Assembly: GCF_900536025.1 (NCBI RefSeq)
Contig: NZ_UNOZ01000030.1
Location: 62,001-126,000 of the forward strand
Source: Pseudomonas reidholzensis
Lineage (GTDB): Bacteria; Pseudomonadota; Gammaproteobacteria; Pseudomonadales; Pseudomonadaceae
Length of the DNA: 64,000 nucleotides
Reading direction: 5' to 3'
The position numbers were made by a program, and so were the translations under genes. Position 1 is the stretch's first letter, and the number at the start of each line of letters is the position of its first letter. Under the pieces are notes generated by a model. It had not been told where the DNA came from, searched no databases, and worked only from the letters and a program-made list of their open reading frames with translations. Shown piece after piece: positions 44,010-52,071 of this stretch.

Positions 44010-44732
44010 ATGAACGCCACTCCGCATGTTCAGCCCGTCAGCACCGAAGTGCCCCAGGACCGCAAGGCCGTCCTGGACCAGGCCCTGCGTCGGCGGATCC
44101 TCAGCATGGAGCTCGCCCCAGGCGCAGTGGTGGATGAACTGGCCCTGTGCGAAGAGTTCGGCCTGTCCCGTCCTCCGGTGCGAGAGCTGCTGCGGCAGAT
44201 CGCTGCCGAGGGCTACATCGAACTCGAAGCCAACCGTGCGCCGCGCGTCGCGGCGATGAACCACCAGTCGCTGCACAGCTTCTACCTCGCCGCGCCGCTG
44301 ATCTACGTCGCCACCAGCCAGCTGGCCGCCAGCTACGCCACGGCCGCTGAAATCGAAGTGCTCAAGGGCATCCAGGCGCAGTTCCGTCAGGCGATCAAGG
44401 ATCGCGACGTGGAAAACCGCGTGCTCTACAACGATGCCTTCCACCTCGAAATCGGCCGCATGGCCCACAACGACTACCTCATGCCCAGCCTGCGTCGACT
44501 GCTGATCGACCATACCCGCCTGGGCAAGATCTTCTACCGTCACCCGACCACCGACGACATGCAGCGCGACCTCGAGATCGCCTGTGAACAGCATGACCAG
44601 ATGATCGCCGCCATCGAGCGCCGCGATCCGCAGTCTGCCGGCCAGCTGGTGCGCGAGCACTTCGAGCTGTCCCGTCGGCGCATGGCCGAGTACGCCGCAC
44701 CTCAGGGATTGGAAGTGCCGATCGAGATGTAA
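44010..44732 (+). CDS. GntR-family regulator with FCD domain
   Basis: 240-residue FadR-type regulator. HTH at about residues 18-75 (LRRRILSMELAPGAVVDELALCEEFGLSRPPVRELLRQIAAEGYI), FCD domain with ligands in YNDAFHLEIGRMAHN and CEQHDQMIAAI. ATG 44010 is preferred (AAGG 8 nt upstream) over ATG 43989, which lies in the palindrome. It precedes and probably controls the oxidase-MFS-lyase-ALDH genes on the same strand. Confidence 0.86.
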   Translation: MNATPHVQPVSTEVPQDRKAVLDQALRRRILSMELAPGAVVDELALCEEFGLSRPPVRELLRQIAAEGYIELEANRAPRVAAMNHQSLHSFYLAAPLIYVATSQLAASYATAAEIEVLKGIQAQFRQAIKDRDVENRVLYNDAFHLEIGRMAHNDYLMPSLRRLLIDHTRLGKIFYRHPTTDDMQRDLEIACEQHDQMIAAIERRDPQSAGQLVREHFELSRRRMAEYAAPQGLEVPIEM

Positions 44733-44793
44733 CGGTTACAGGCACCGTAATGGGCGGTGACCGCATGTCAACAACAACACCCAGGTTCATGAG

Positions 44794-46113
44794 ATGACAA
44801 GAATAACTTCGTTGCCTGCTGATGACGCCACCTGTGGCTGGTTCCACCTGAGCCAGGCGCGTCAGCCCCGGCCTGCGCACAGCGGTCAGACCAAGGCCCG
44901 CTGGGTGGTGGTCGGCGCCGGTTTCACCGGCCTTGCCGCGGCGCGTCAGCTGGCAACGAAATACCCCGATGACCAGGTCGTGCTGATCGAGGCGCAGGAG
45001 GTCGGCTACGGCACCTCCGGGCGGAACGCCGGTTTTGCCATCGACCTGCCGCACGACATCGGGGCCGAGGACTACATTGGCGATATCGAGATCGCCAAGA
45101 CCATTCTCAAGCTCAACCTGGGCGGCCAGTCATACCTCAAGGAACTGATCGAACGCTACGCCATCGACTGTCAGTTCAAGCACTGCGGCAAGTACCAGGC
45201 GGCCGTCGAAGACCGCGGTATTGCGGTGCTCGAAGCCTACCGCCGTGGCCTCGACAAGCTCGACCAGCCGTACCAGATGATCGACGGCCGCGACCTGCCC
45301 GAGCACATCGGCACTGAGTTCTACCGCAAGGGCCTGTTCACCCCAGGCACCGCGCTGATCCAGCCCGCGGCCCTGGTCAAAGGCCTGGCGGACAGCCTGC
45401 CAAGCAACGTTTCGCTGTACGAGAACACCCCGATCCTGGATGTCGAATACGGCGACAAGGTGGTCCTGCGGCACGCCCAGGGCTCGATCATCGCCGACAA
45501 CCTGGTGCTGACCACCAATGCCTTCGGCATGAGCTTCGGCTTCCTCAAGGGCCGCATGCTGCCGGTGTTCACCTACGCCAGCATTACCCGCCCGCTGAGC
45601 GAAGACGAGCAGGCGCGCCTGGGCGGCAAGCCCTACTGGGGTGTGATCCCGGCAGACCCGTTCGGCACCACCTTGCGCCGCACCGTCGACAATCGCCTGC
45701 TGGTGCGCAACAGCTTCAGCTACAACCCGGACGGGCGCAGCAACCGCAAATACCTCGAGCGCTTCGTCGAGCGTCACCGCGACTCGTTCGCCCGGCGCTT
45801 CCCGATGTTGCCTGCAGTCGACTTCGAATACACCTGGGGCGGTGCACTGGCACTGTCGCGCAATCACATGGGCTTCTTCGGCAAGTTGGCGCCGAATGTA
45901 TTTGGCGCACTGTGCTGCAATGGCCTCGGTGTTACCCGTGGCACGGTCACCGGCAAGTTGCTGGCGGACTGGTTGGCTGGCGAGAAGGGCGAACTTATCG
46001 ACTTCTTGCTGAACGCCCCGGGGCCCTGTGCAAACCCTCCGCAGCCCTTGGTTTCGCTGGGCTTGAACTTGAACTTGATGTGGGGGCAATACCGCGCCGG
46101 AAAAGAAAGCTGA
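44794..46113 (+). CDS. FAD-dependent oxidoreductase (PuuB-like, DAO family)
   Basis: 439-residue flavoprotein. FAD motif WVVVGAGFTGLAAARQLATKYP near residue 37, VVLIEAQEVGYGTSGRNAGFAI near 65, C-terminal CCNGLGVTRGTVTGKLLADWLAG. Shares the order of motifs YASITRPLSE and LLVRNSFSYNPD with the oxidoreductase at 1118-2419 (ASITRPLNE, LLIRNTVEYRQ), so the two are paralogs of the gamma-glutamylputrescine oxidase type. Likely oxidises an amine or imino acid for the following lyase and dehydrogenase. Confidence 0.86.
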   Translation: MTRITSLPADDATCGWFHLSQARQPRPAHSGQTKARWVVVGAGFTGLAAARQLATKYPDDQVVLIEAQEVGYGTSGRNAGFAIDLPHDIGAEDYIGDIEIAKTILKLNLGGQSYLKELIERYAIDCQFKHCGKYQAAVEDRGIAVLEAYRRGLDKLDQPYQMIDGRDLPEHIGTEFYRKGLFTPGTALIQPAALVKGLADSLPSNVSLYENTPILDVEYGDKVVLRHAQGSIIADNLVLTTNAFGMSFGFLKGRMLPVFTYASITRPLSEDEQARLGGKPYWGVIPADPFGTTLRRTVDNRLLVRNSFSYNPDGRSNRKYLERFVERHRDSFARRFPMLPAVDFEYTWGGALALSRNHMGFFGKLAPNVFGALCCNGLGVTRGTVTGKLLADWLAGEKGELIDFLLNAPGPCANPPQPLVSLGLNLNLMWGQYRAGKES

Positions 46114-46294
46114 TCCGTTGACAGGTTAATTATTCGCGTGCAATCCGCTGGGCCTTAGTTGCCCGGCACGGGCGCCCCTTGCCCGAAAACAGGCGATCGA
46201 GCCCAGGCTTGATCAGACGAGGCTGAACAGTGTTTTCGGTTTCGCGGGTTTGTTCGCCTTGAATTAAGTGCATACAGAAGTGGCAGGAACAATA

Positions 46295-47623
46295 ATGACA
46301 AGTCCGAATATTTCCGTTGAAGATGTACCGCTCAACCGTTTTCACCAGTTGCTCACCGTGCGTTCTGGCGGTGGCTCGTTCGTTGATGGTTATGTGCTGA
46401 GCATTGTGGGCGTGGCCTTGGTGCAGATGGCGGCCGGTTTGAGCCTGAACAGTTTCTGGCAGGGCATGATCGCCGCGTCCGCCCTGATCGGGATTTTCTT
46501 CGGTGGCTTCCTCGGTGGCTGGCTGACCGACCGCTTCGGCCGTAAACGCGTGTTCTTCGTTGGGCCGATCCTGTTCATGCTGGCGTCGATCAGCCAGTTC
46601 TGGGTCGAGTCGGCGCTGGTGCTGTTCCTGCTGCGCTTCGCCATCGGCATTGCCGTGGGCATCGAGTACCCGGTGGCGACCTCGCTGCTGGTGGAGTTCC
46701 TGCCCAAGAAGAACCGCGGGCCACGCCTGGCGACCCTGACCATCCTGTGGTTTGCCGGTGCCGCGTTCGCCTATGTGATCGGTGACCTGATCCTGCGCCA
46801 CGGTGGCGACGAGTCGTGGCGCCTGGTCCTGGCCAGCCCGGTGGTGATTGGCGCGGTGCTGTTCGTGCTGCGCATGGGCACCCCCGAGTCGCCGCGCTGG
46901 CTGCTCAGCAAAGGCCGTGCGGCCGAGGCCGAGGCGGTCATCAAACAGGTCTACGGCAATGACTTCTCGCTGCGCAACCTGCCCGAGGAGCCCAAGCAGA
47001 AGAAGCTTTCGTTCACCAGCCTGCTGCACTCGGGTTACGGCAAACGCATGCTGTTCGTGGCGATGTTCTGGACGTGTTCGGTGATCCCGGTGTTCGCCGT
47101 CTACGCTTTCGCACCCAAAGTACTCGCCGCACTCAACCTCAAGGGTGACTGGGCCTCGTTCGGCTCGGTGGCGATCACCTTCCTGTTCGTCATCGGCTGC
47201 ATCATCGCCACCCGTCTGATCAACAGCATGGGCCGTCGGCGCATGCTGATCCAGAGCTTTGCCTGGTCGGGCATGGCGCTGCTGGGGCTGGCCGCGTTCC
47301 ATGCCGGCTCCGAGGTGCTGATCCTCACCCTGTTTGGCGCCTACGCTCTATTCATCGGCGGCGCGCAGGTGCTGCAGCTGGTGTACCCGAACGAGCTGTT
47401 CCCGACCGAGATCCGCGCAGGCGCGGTCGGCGTGGGCACTTCGCTGTCGCGGGTCGGTGCCGCAGTCGGCACCTGGCTGGTACCGATGGCGCTGGACAGC
47501 TACGGCATCGCTTTCACCATGTACGCCGCGGCCATCGTCACCTTCATCGGCCTGGCGTTCTCCATCGCGCTGGCGCCGGAGACCCGTTCGTTGAACCTGC
47601 AGCAAGCTGCGTCCCTGAGCTGA
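46295..47623 (+). CDS. MFS transporter (sugar-porter/AAHS-like)
   Basis: 442-residue permease of about 12 helices. GGFLGGWLTDRFGRKRVFFVGPI near residue 70 and the PESPRWLLSKGRAAEAEAVI segment near 205 are typical of sugar-porter-like MFS proteins; RSGGGSFVDGYVLSIVG at the N-terminus. ATG 46295 has AGGAA upstream; an earlier in-frame start is GTG. Its position between the oxidase and lyase genes suggests import of the pathway substrate. Confidence 0.85.
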   Translation: MTSPNISVEDVPLNRFHQLLTVRSGGGSFVDGYVLSIVGVALVQMAAGLSLNSFWQGMIAASALIGIFFGGFLGGWLTDRFGRKRVFFVGPILFMLASISQFWVESALVLFLLRFAIGIAVGIEYPVATSLLVEFLPKKNRGPRLATLTILWFAGAAFAYVIGDLILRHGGDESWRLVLASPVVIGAVLFVLRMGTPESPRWLLSKGRAAEAEAVIKQVYGNDFSLRNLPEEPKQKKLSFTSLLHSGYGKRMLFVAMFWTCSVIPVFAVYAFAPKVLAALNLKGDWASFGSVAITFLFVIGCIIATRLINSMGRRRMLIQSFAWSGMALLGLAAFHAGSEVLILTLFGAYALFIGGAQVLQLVYPNELFPTEIRAGAVGVGTSLSRVGAAVGTWLVPMALDSYGIAFTMYAAAIVTFIGLAFSIALAPETRSLNLQQAASLS

Positions 47624-47694
47624 ACCACAACAACGCCGTGCCGTCGATCCGGCGCGGCCTGTACAAAACCGATCGTTGCACTGGAGAACTCACC

Positions 47695-48597
47695 GTGAAA
47701 TTCGAAGGCATCTATACCCCGGCAATCACCCCATTGGCCGCAGACGGCTCCATCGACAAACCGGCGTTCGCCGAGGTCCTGGAATACCTGGTCGACTCGA
47801 AGATCCATGGCGTGATCATCGGCGGCTCCACCGGCGAGTACTACGCCCACACCGCCCAGGAGCGCTTCGACCTGGCCGCCCAGGCCAAGGACGTCCTCAA
47901 CGGCCGCCTGCCGCTGATCGTCGGCACCGGTGGCATCCGCACCGAAGACGCGGTGGCGTTCGCCAAGCACGCCAAGGAAATCAAGGCTGACGCACTGCTG
48001 GTCGGTACGCCGCCGTACGCGCTGCCGACCCAGCAGGAAATCGCCATCCACGTCAAAGCCGTGGACCAGGCCGCCGGCCTGCCGATCATGCTCTACAACT
48101 ACCCAGGCCGCATGAGCGTGAGCATGGGCGAGGAATTCTTCGACGCGGTCGCCGACGTCAAGAACATCGTCGCCATCAAGGAAAGCTCCGGCGACATGGC
48201 CCAGCTGCACCGCCTGGCCATCCACCGCCCGAACATCGCCCTGTCCTGCGGCTGGGACGACCAGGCCCTGGAATTCTTCGCCTGGGGCGCGATCAGCTGG
48301 GTCTGTGCCGGCTCCAACTTCATCCCGCGCGAGCACGTTGCCCTGTACGAGGCGTGCGTGATCGAGAAGGACTTCGCCAAAGGCCGTCGCATCATGGCTG
48401 AGCTGATGCCGCTGATGGACTTCCTCGAAGGTGGCAAGTTCGTCCAGTCGATCAAGTACGGCAGCGAGCTCCAGGGCCTGCGCACCGGTGGCGTGCGCGC
48501 GCCGCTGCAAGGCCTCGACGACAGCGAGAAAGAAGCACTGAAAGCGGTCGTCACGACCCTCAAGCGCAACATCGCCCAGATCACCGGAGGTGCCTGA
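47695..48597 (+). CDS. DapA-family lyase/deaminase (not lysine biosynthesis)
   Basis: 300-residue class I lyase. Motifs: GVIIGGSTGEYYAHT near residue 42, catalytic Tyr in IMLYNYPGRMSV near 137, Schiff-base Lys in IVAIKESSGDMAQL near 165. The start is GTG 47695 with GGAGA upstream; the longer frame adds 19 unrelated residues. One nucleotide separates its stop from the next ATG. With an FAD oxidase and an aldehyde dehydrogenase it forms the same enzyme triad as 4-hydroxyproline catabolism (oxidation, deamination or cleavage, aldehyde oxidation). Substrate unknown. Confidence 0.84.
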   Translation: MKFEGIYTPAITPLAADGSIDKPAFAEVLEYLVDSKIHGVIIGGSTGEYYAHTAQERFDLAAQAKDVLNGRLPLIVGTGGIRTEDAVAFAKHAKEIKADALLVGTPPYALPTQQEIAIHVKAVDQAAGLPIMLYNYPGRMSVSMGEEFFDAVADVKNIVAIKESSGDMAQLHRLAIHRPNIALSCGWDDQALEFFAWGAISWVCAGSNFIPREHVALYEACVIEKDFAKGRRIMAELMPLMDFLEGGKFVQSIKYGSELQGLRTGGVRAPLQGLDDSEKEALKAVVTTLKRNIAQITGGA

Positions 48598-48598
48598 A

Positions 48599-50089
48599 AT
48601 GGCTGATTTGCTGAGCAAGGAACAATACGCCGAGATCGCTGCCAAGCTGGAACTGCGTACCCAGGCGTTCATCGATGGTGAGTTCCGTGACGCCATCTCG
48701 GGCCGCACCTTCGTCACCACCAACCCGGCCACCGGCAAGCAGCTGGCTGAAGTCGCCGCGTGCGACGTGCAGGACGTGGACGTTGCCGTGGCCGCGGCCA
48801 AGCGCGTCTTCGAAGACGGCGCCTGGTCCAAGCTGCAGCCCGGTGAGCGCAAGCACATCCTGCTGAAGTTCGCCCAACTGCTGGAAGACAACGCGCACGA
48901 GTTGGCCGTCCTGGAAGCGCTGGACAGCGGCAAGCCGGTCAGCGAATGTCAGAACGTCGACGTGCCGGAAACCATCCACACCATTCGCTGGCACGCCGAG
49001 CTGATCGACAAGATCTACGACGCAACCGCCCCCACCGGCAATGCCGCGGTGACCATGGTCGTGCGTGAAGCGATCGGCGTGGTTGGCCTGGTGCTGCCGT
49101 GGAACTTCCCGCTGCTGATGCTGGCCTGGAAGATCGCCCCGTCGCTGGCCGCCGGGTGCTCGATCGTGGTCAAGCCTGCCAAGGAAACCACCCTGACCGC
49201 CCTGCGCGTGGTCGAGCTGGCGCACCAGGCCGGCGTGCCTGCCGGTGTGTTCAACCTGGTACCTGGCGGTGGCCGTGAAGTGGGCGAGGCCATTGGCCGC
49301 CACATGGACATCCCGATGGTCAGCTTCACCGGCTCGACCGACACCGGCCGGCTGTTCCTCAAATACGCTGCCGAGTCCAACCTCAAGCGCATCGTCCTGG
49401 AGCTGGGTGGCAAGAACCCGGCCGTGGTCATGAACGACTGCGAAGACCTCGACGAAGTGGCCCAGTTCGTCACCGCTGGCGCGTTCTGGAACATGGGTGA
49501 GAACTGCTCGGCGTCGTCCCGCCTGATCGTCCACAAGGACGTCAAGGACGAGCTGCTGAGCCTGATGGCCAAGCACCTCAAGGACTGGAAACTGGGCGAC
49601 CCGCTGGACCCGGACAACCGCCTCGGCGCGCTGGTCAGCAAGTCGCACTTCGAGAAGGTCAGCGAGTACCTGCAGTACGCGGCCGAGCAGAAGCTCAACG
49701 TGGTGCAGGGCGGCGAGACCGAGTCGGGCGTGTATGTGCAGCCGACCATCGTCGACGGCGTCGAGCCGGGCAGCCGTCTGTTCGTCGAAGAGATCTTTGG
49801 CCCCGTGCTGGCGGTGACCAGCTTCTCGACCATCGACGAAGCGATCGAGCTGGCCAACGACACCATCTACGGCCTGGCGGCTTCGGCCTACACCGGTAGC
49901 CTGCGCAACGCCCTGCGCCTGTCGCGGGAGATCCGTGCGGGGGTGGTGACGGTCAACTGCTTCGGCGAAGGCGATGCCTCGACGCCGTTCGGTGGCTACA
50001 AGGAGTCTGGCTTCGGTGGGCGTGACAAGTCCATCTGGGCCCACGATCAGTACACGGAGATCAAGACCATCTGGATCAACGCTTCGTAA
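48599..50089 (+). CDS. NAD(P)-dependent aldehyde dehydrogenase (PuuC-like)
   Basis: 496-residue ALDH. GVVGLVLPWNFPLLMLAWKIAPSLAAGCSIVVKPAKETTLTALR near residue 160, GSTDTGRLFLKYAAESNLKRIVLELGGKNPAVV with catalytic Glu near 270, catalytic Cys in NMGENCSASSR near 305, and GPVLAVTSFSTIDEAIELANDTIYGLAA near 400. Resembles gamma-glutamyl-aminobutyraldehyde dehydrogenase PuuC. GGAGG lies 8 nt before the ATG. Last gene of the GntR-controlled unit and followed by a strong terminator. Confidence 0.9.
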   Translation: MADLLSKEQYAEIAAKLELRTQAFIDGEFRDAISGRTFVTTNPATGKQLAEVAACDVQDVDVAVAAAKRVFEDGAWSKLQPGERKHILLKFAQLLEDNAHELAVLEALDSGKPVSECQNVDVPETIHTIRWHAELIDKIYDATAPTGNAAVTMVVREAIGVVGLVLPWNFPLLMLAWKIAPSLAAGCSIVVKPAKETTLTALRVVELAHQAGVPAGVFNLVPGGGREVGEAIGRHMDIPMVSFTGSTDTGRLFLKYAAESNLKRIVLELGGKNPAVVMNDCEDLDEVAQFVTAGAFWNMGENCSASSRLIVHKDVKDELLSLMAKHLKDWKLGDPLDPDNRLGALVSKSHFEKVSEYLQYAAEQKLNVVQGGETESGVYVQPTIVDGVEPGSRLFVEEIFGPVLAVTSFSTIDEAIELANDTIYGLAASAYTGSLRNALRLSREIRAGVVTVNCFGEGDASTPFGGYKESGFGGRDKSIWAHDQYTEIKTIWINAS

Positions 50090-50144
50090 GCTGATGACAC
50101 GAGCAAGACCTGTGCTGTTCTGACGGAGCTCAGCACAAACCCGG

Positions 50145-50178
50145 GCCCCCGACCTCTACGCAGGTTGGGGGCTTTTTC
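50145..50178 (+). terminator. Rho-independent terminator after the ALDH gene
   Basis: Stem GCCCCCGACCT / AGGTTGGGGGC with one mismatch and a 6-nt loop, followed by TTTTTC. Confidence 0.9.
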
Positions 50179-50208
50179 GTGCCTCGCTGAGGGTGAGGCG
50201 GCGCGTGC

Positions 50209-50679
50209 CTACTTGAACTTGGGCCCCGAGCGGGTATTCAGCCCTTTGGCCAGCCGGTCATAGAGCACCACGTTGACCGTGGCCGCGAGGTTCATGCAGC
50301 CTTCGGTCGGGATATAGATGGTCTCTTCACACCAGGCCCGCACGCTCTCGTCGAGCGTGCCGTCTTCCGGGCCGAAGATGTAGATGGCCCGGTCCGGATG
50401 GGTGTACTCCGGCAACGGCCGAGCCCCTTCGACCAGTTCCACGGCCACAGGCGTACAACCCAGCGGAATGATCCGCTGCAGGTCATCGATGCCAATCAGG
50501 GGGATGTCGTAATGCACCCGCTTGGTATCAGTCACGAAATCGCGTGCGCGCTCGTAGCGCTTGCCGGTGTAGAACACCGAGTTGACGCCGTAGCAACCCG
50601 CCGCGCGCATCACCGAACCGACGTTCTCCGCAGACTTGGGATTGAACAGGCCGATGCAGCTGTACCGTTTGTTAGCCAC
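50209..50679 (-). CDS. SPOUT-class RNA methyltransferase (TrmH/SpoU family)
   Basis: 156-residue knotted methyltransferase that uses SAM to 2'-O-methylate RNA. The three SpoU motifs are visible: NPKSAENVGSVMRAAGCYG near residue 13, AIYIFGPEDGTLDESV near 98, and IPTEGCMNLAATVNVVLYDRL near 122. Start is GTG (GAAGGG upstream). No N-terminal RNA-binding extension. The exact nucleotide target cannot be assigned. Confidence 0.88.
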   Translation of the reverse strand: MANKRYSCIGLFNPKSAENVGSVMRAAGCYGVNSVFYTGKRYERARDFVTDTKRVHYDIPLIGIDDLQRIIPLGCTPVAVELVEGARPLPEYTHPDRAIYIFGPEDGTLDESVRAWCEETIYIPTEGCMNLAATVNVVLYDRLAKGLNTRSGPKFK

Positions 50680-50738
50680 GTGCCGGGGCCCTTCGCAAAA
50701 AAGACGCGATTATACGGGCTCGCCGGCCACTGTGGGGG

Positions 50739-51104
50739 TCAGTCTTTCTTCAGCAGCCCAGCCAGCCCGGCGAACGGGTTGTGGGTGGCCTTGGCGATGC
50801 TCGGGGTGCTGGTCGAGCCTTCGCTGAAGTACTGCTGGTCGGTGTAGCGCGAATGTTCGTTGTCGTGGCAGTACAGGCACAGCAGCTCCCAGTTCGAACC
50901 GTCCTGGGGGTTGTTGTCGTGGTTGTGGTCACGGTGGTGCACGGTCAGCTCCGACAGGCGCTTGCCGGCAAACTCACGGGCGCAGCGCCCACAGACGTGC
51001 GGGTACATCTTCAGGGCCTTGTCGCGGTAGCCCATTTCCTTGTCGCGCTTGGCGTCGGCAATGATCCGGTCGAGGCGGGCGGTGGCGGAGAGGGTGGAGC
51101 TCAT
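50739..51104 (-). CDS. yajD: YajD-family HNH nuclease
   Basis: 121-residue HNH protein: zinc cysteines HVCGRCAREF near residue 38 and LLCLYCHDNEHSRY near 74, HNH core ELTVHHRDHNHDNNPQDGSNWELLC. Matches the conserved YajD family; biological substrate unknown. Lies 60 nt upstream of the methyltransferase gene on the same strand. Confidence 0.9.
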   Translation of the reverse strand: MSSTLSATARLDRIIADAKRDKEMGYRDKALKMYPHVCGRCAREFAGKRLSELTVHHRDHNHDNNPQDGSNWELLCLYCHDNEHSRYTDQQYFSEGSTSTPSIAKATHNPFAGLAGLLKKD

Positions 51105-51236
51105 GGTGTTACCTTTCTTGTAATCAGGCGAATGACGGTTATAGGGTTGAGTCTAGCGCGCTTGCGGGCCAGCCGGACAGGCAAAAACCGCAACAAGCGC
51201 GTAGGCTGTAAACAGATTCCCGACAGGAGGTTGCAG

Positions 51237-51515
51237 ATGTTGCATGCGATCCTCGCCGCATTGATCGTGGCTGCCGTACCGTTGGCCGAAGCCGCTGGGC
51301 AGCAGCCACGCATCAGCACCCCGGTGCCTGGCGCACCGGGCACGGCCACGCCCACGCCGTACCCACAGATCACCCCCAGCGCGCCGCCCAAGGCTTACGA
51401 CAGCCAGCCCGGCGCGCCACTGCTGCCGCCCATGCCGGTGCCCGGGCCGCCCAGGGACCAGCCGTTGCCCGGCCTCCAGCAACCGCCGTCGCGGCCGCCA
51501 CCCAAGGACGACTAG
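51237..51515 (+). CDS. Small secreted proline-rich protein
   Basis: 92 residues: a signal peptide (MLHAILAALIVAAVPLAEA) followed by a Pro-rich, low-complexity tail (PGTATPTPYPQITPSAPP ... RPPPKDD). The perfect AGGAGG site 8 nt before the ATG supports translation. No recognised domain; likely periplasmic. Its stop overlaps the convergent cNMP-binding gene by 4 nt. Confidence 0.65.
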   Translation: MLHAILAALIVAAVPLAEAAGQQPRISTPVPGAPGTATPTPYPQITPSAPPKAYDSQPGAPLLPPMPVPGPPRDQPLPGLQQPPSRPPPKDD

Positions 51516-51979
51516 ACCTGCGCCAGGCGCTGGCCGTCCTGCATGCGCAGGCGTTTCGACAGGGCCACGGCCAGCGCGCGGATGATCCGTGCGGCGATGC
51601 GCGGCGCCTCGTTGAGCATCTTTTCCAGCGAGTCCTTGCCCAGGGTGAGCAGCTGGCACTCGCTGGCGGCAATGCAACTGGCCGAGCGCCGCTCGCCGTC
51701 GAGCACGGCCATTTCACCGAAAGCGCCGCGGCGCAGGGTGGCGATCTCGACTTGCTGGCCAGCGCTGTCGGTCTTGCGCACCGAGACCTGGCCACGGTGC
51801 AGGATGCACATGAAGGTGCCGGCGTCGCCTTCTGCAAAAATGCTTTCACCCGCATTCATGTGGGCGAGGCTGAAGTAGCCGGCGACGGCCTGGAATTCGG
51901 TGGGTTGCAGGGTATCGAACAAGCCGCAGTCCATGAGCATGTCGCGGATCTCGGCATTCAGCTGGGATTGGTCAGGCAT
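51512..51979 (-). CDS. Cyclic-nucleotide-binding domain protein without HTH
   Basis: 155 residues, essentially one cNMP-binding beta-roll: AGESIFAEGDAGTFMCILHRGQVSVRK near residue 43 and the phosphate-binding cassette RRGAFGEMAVLDGERRSASCIA near 84. Ends after the C-helix, so there is no Crp-type DNA-binding domain. Probably a stand-alone sensor; partner unknown. Confidence 0.82.
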   Translation of the reverse strand: MPDQSQLNAEIRDMLMDCGLFDTLQPTEFQAVAGYFSLAHMNAGESIFAEGDAGTFMCILHRGQVSVRKTDSAGQQVEIATLRRGAFGEMAVLDGERRSASCIAASECQLLTLGKDSLEKMLNEAPRIAARIIRALAVALSKRLRMQDGQRLAQV

Positions 51980-52071
51980 CTGTTGTTCTTCTGTTCATCT
52001 CGCGGACGCGCGGTCGGCGCGCCCACGAGGGAGTGTTGTCGGTCGCAGGCTATGACAACCAAAAACGCGTT

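Noticed and set aside
47695..48597. dapA (lysine biosynthesis) identity for the DapA-family gene
   Set aside because: It is embedded with an FAD oxidase, permease and ALDH under a GntR regulator, so a catabolic lyase is more likely.
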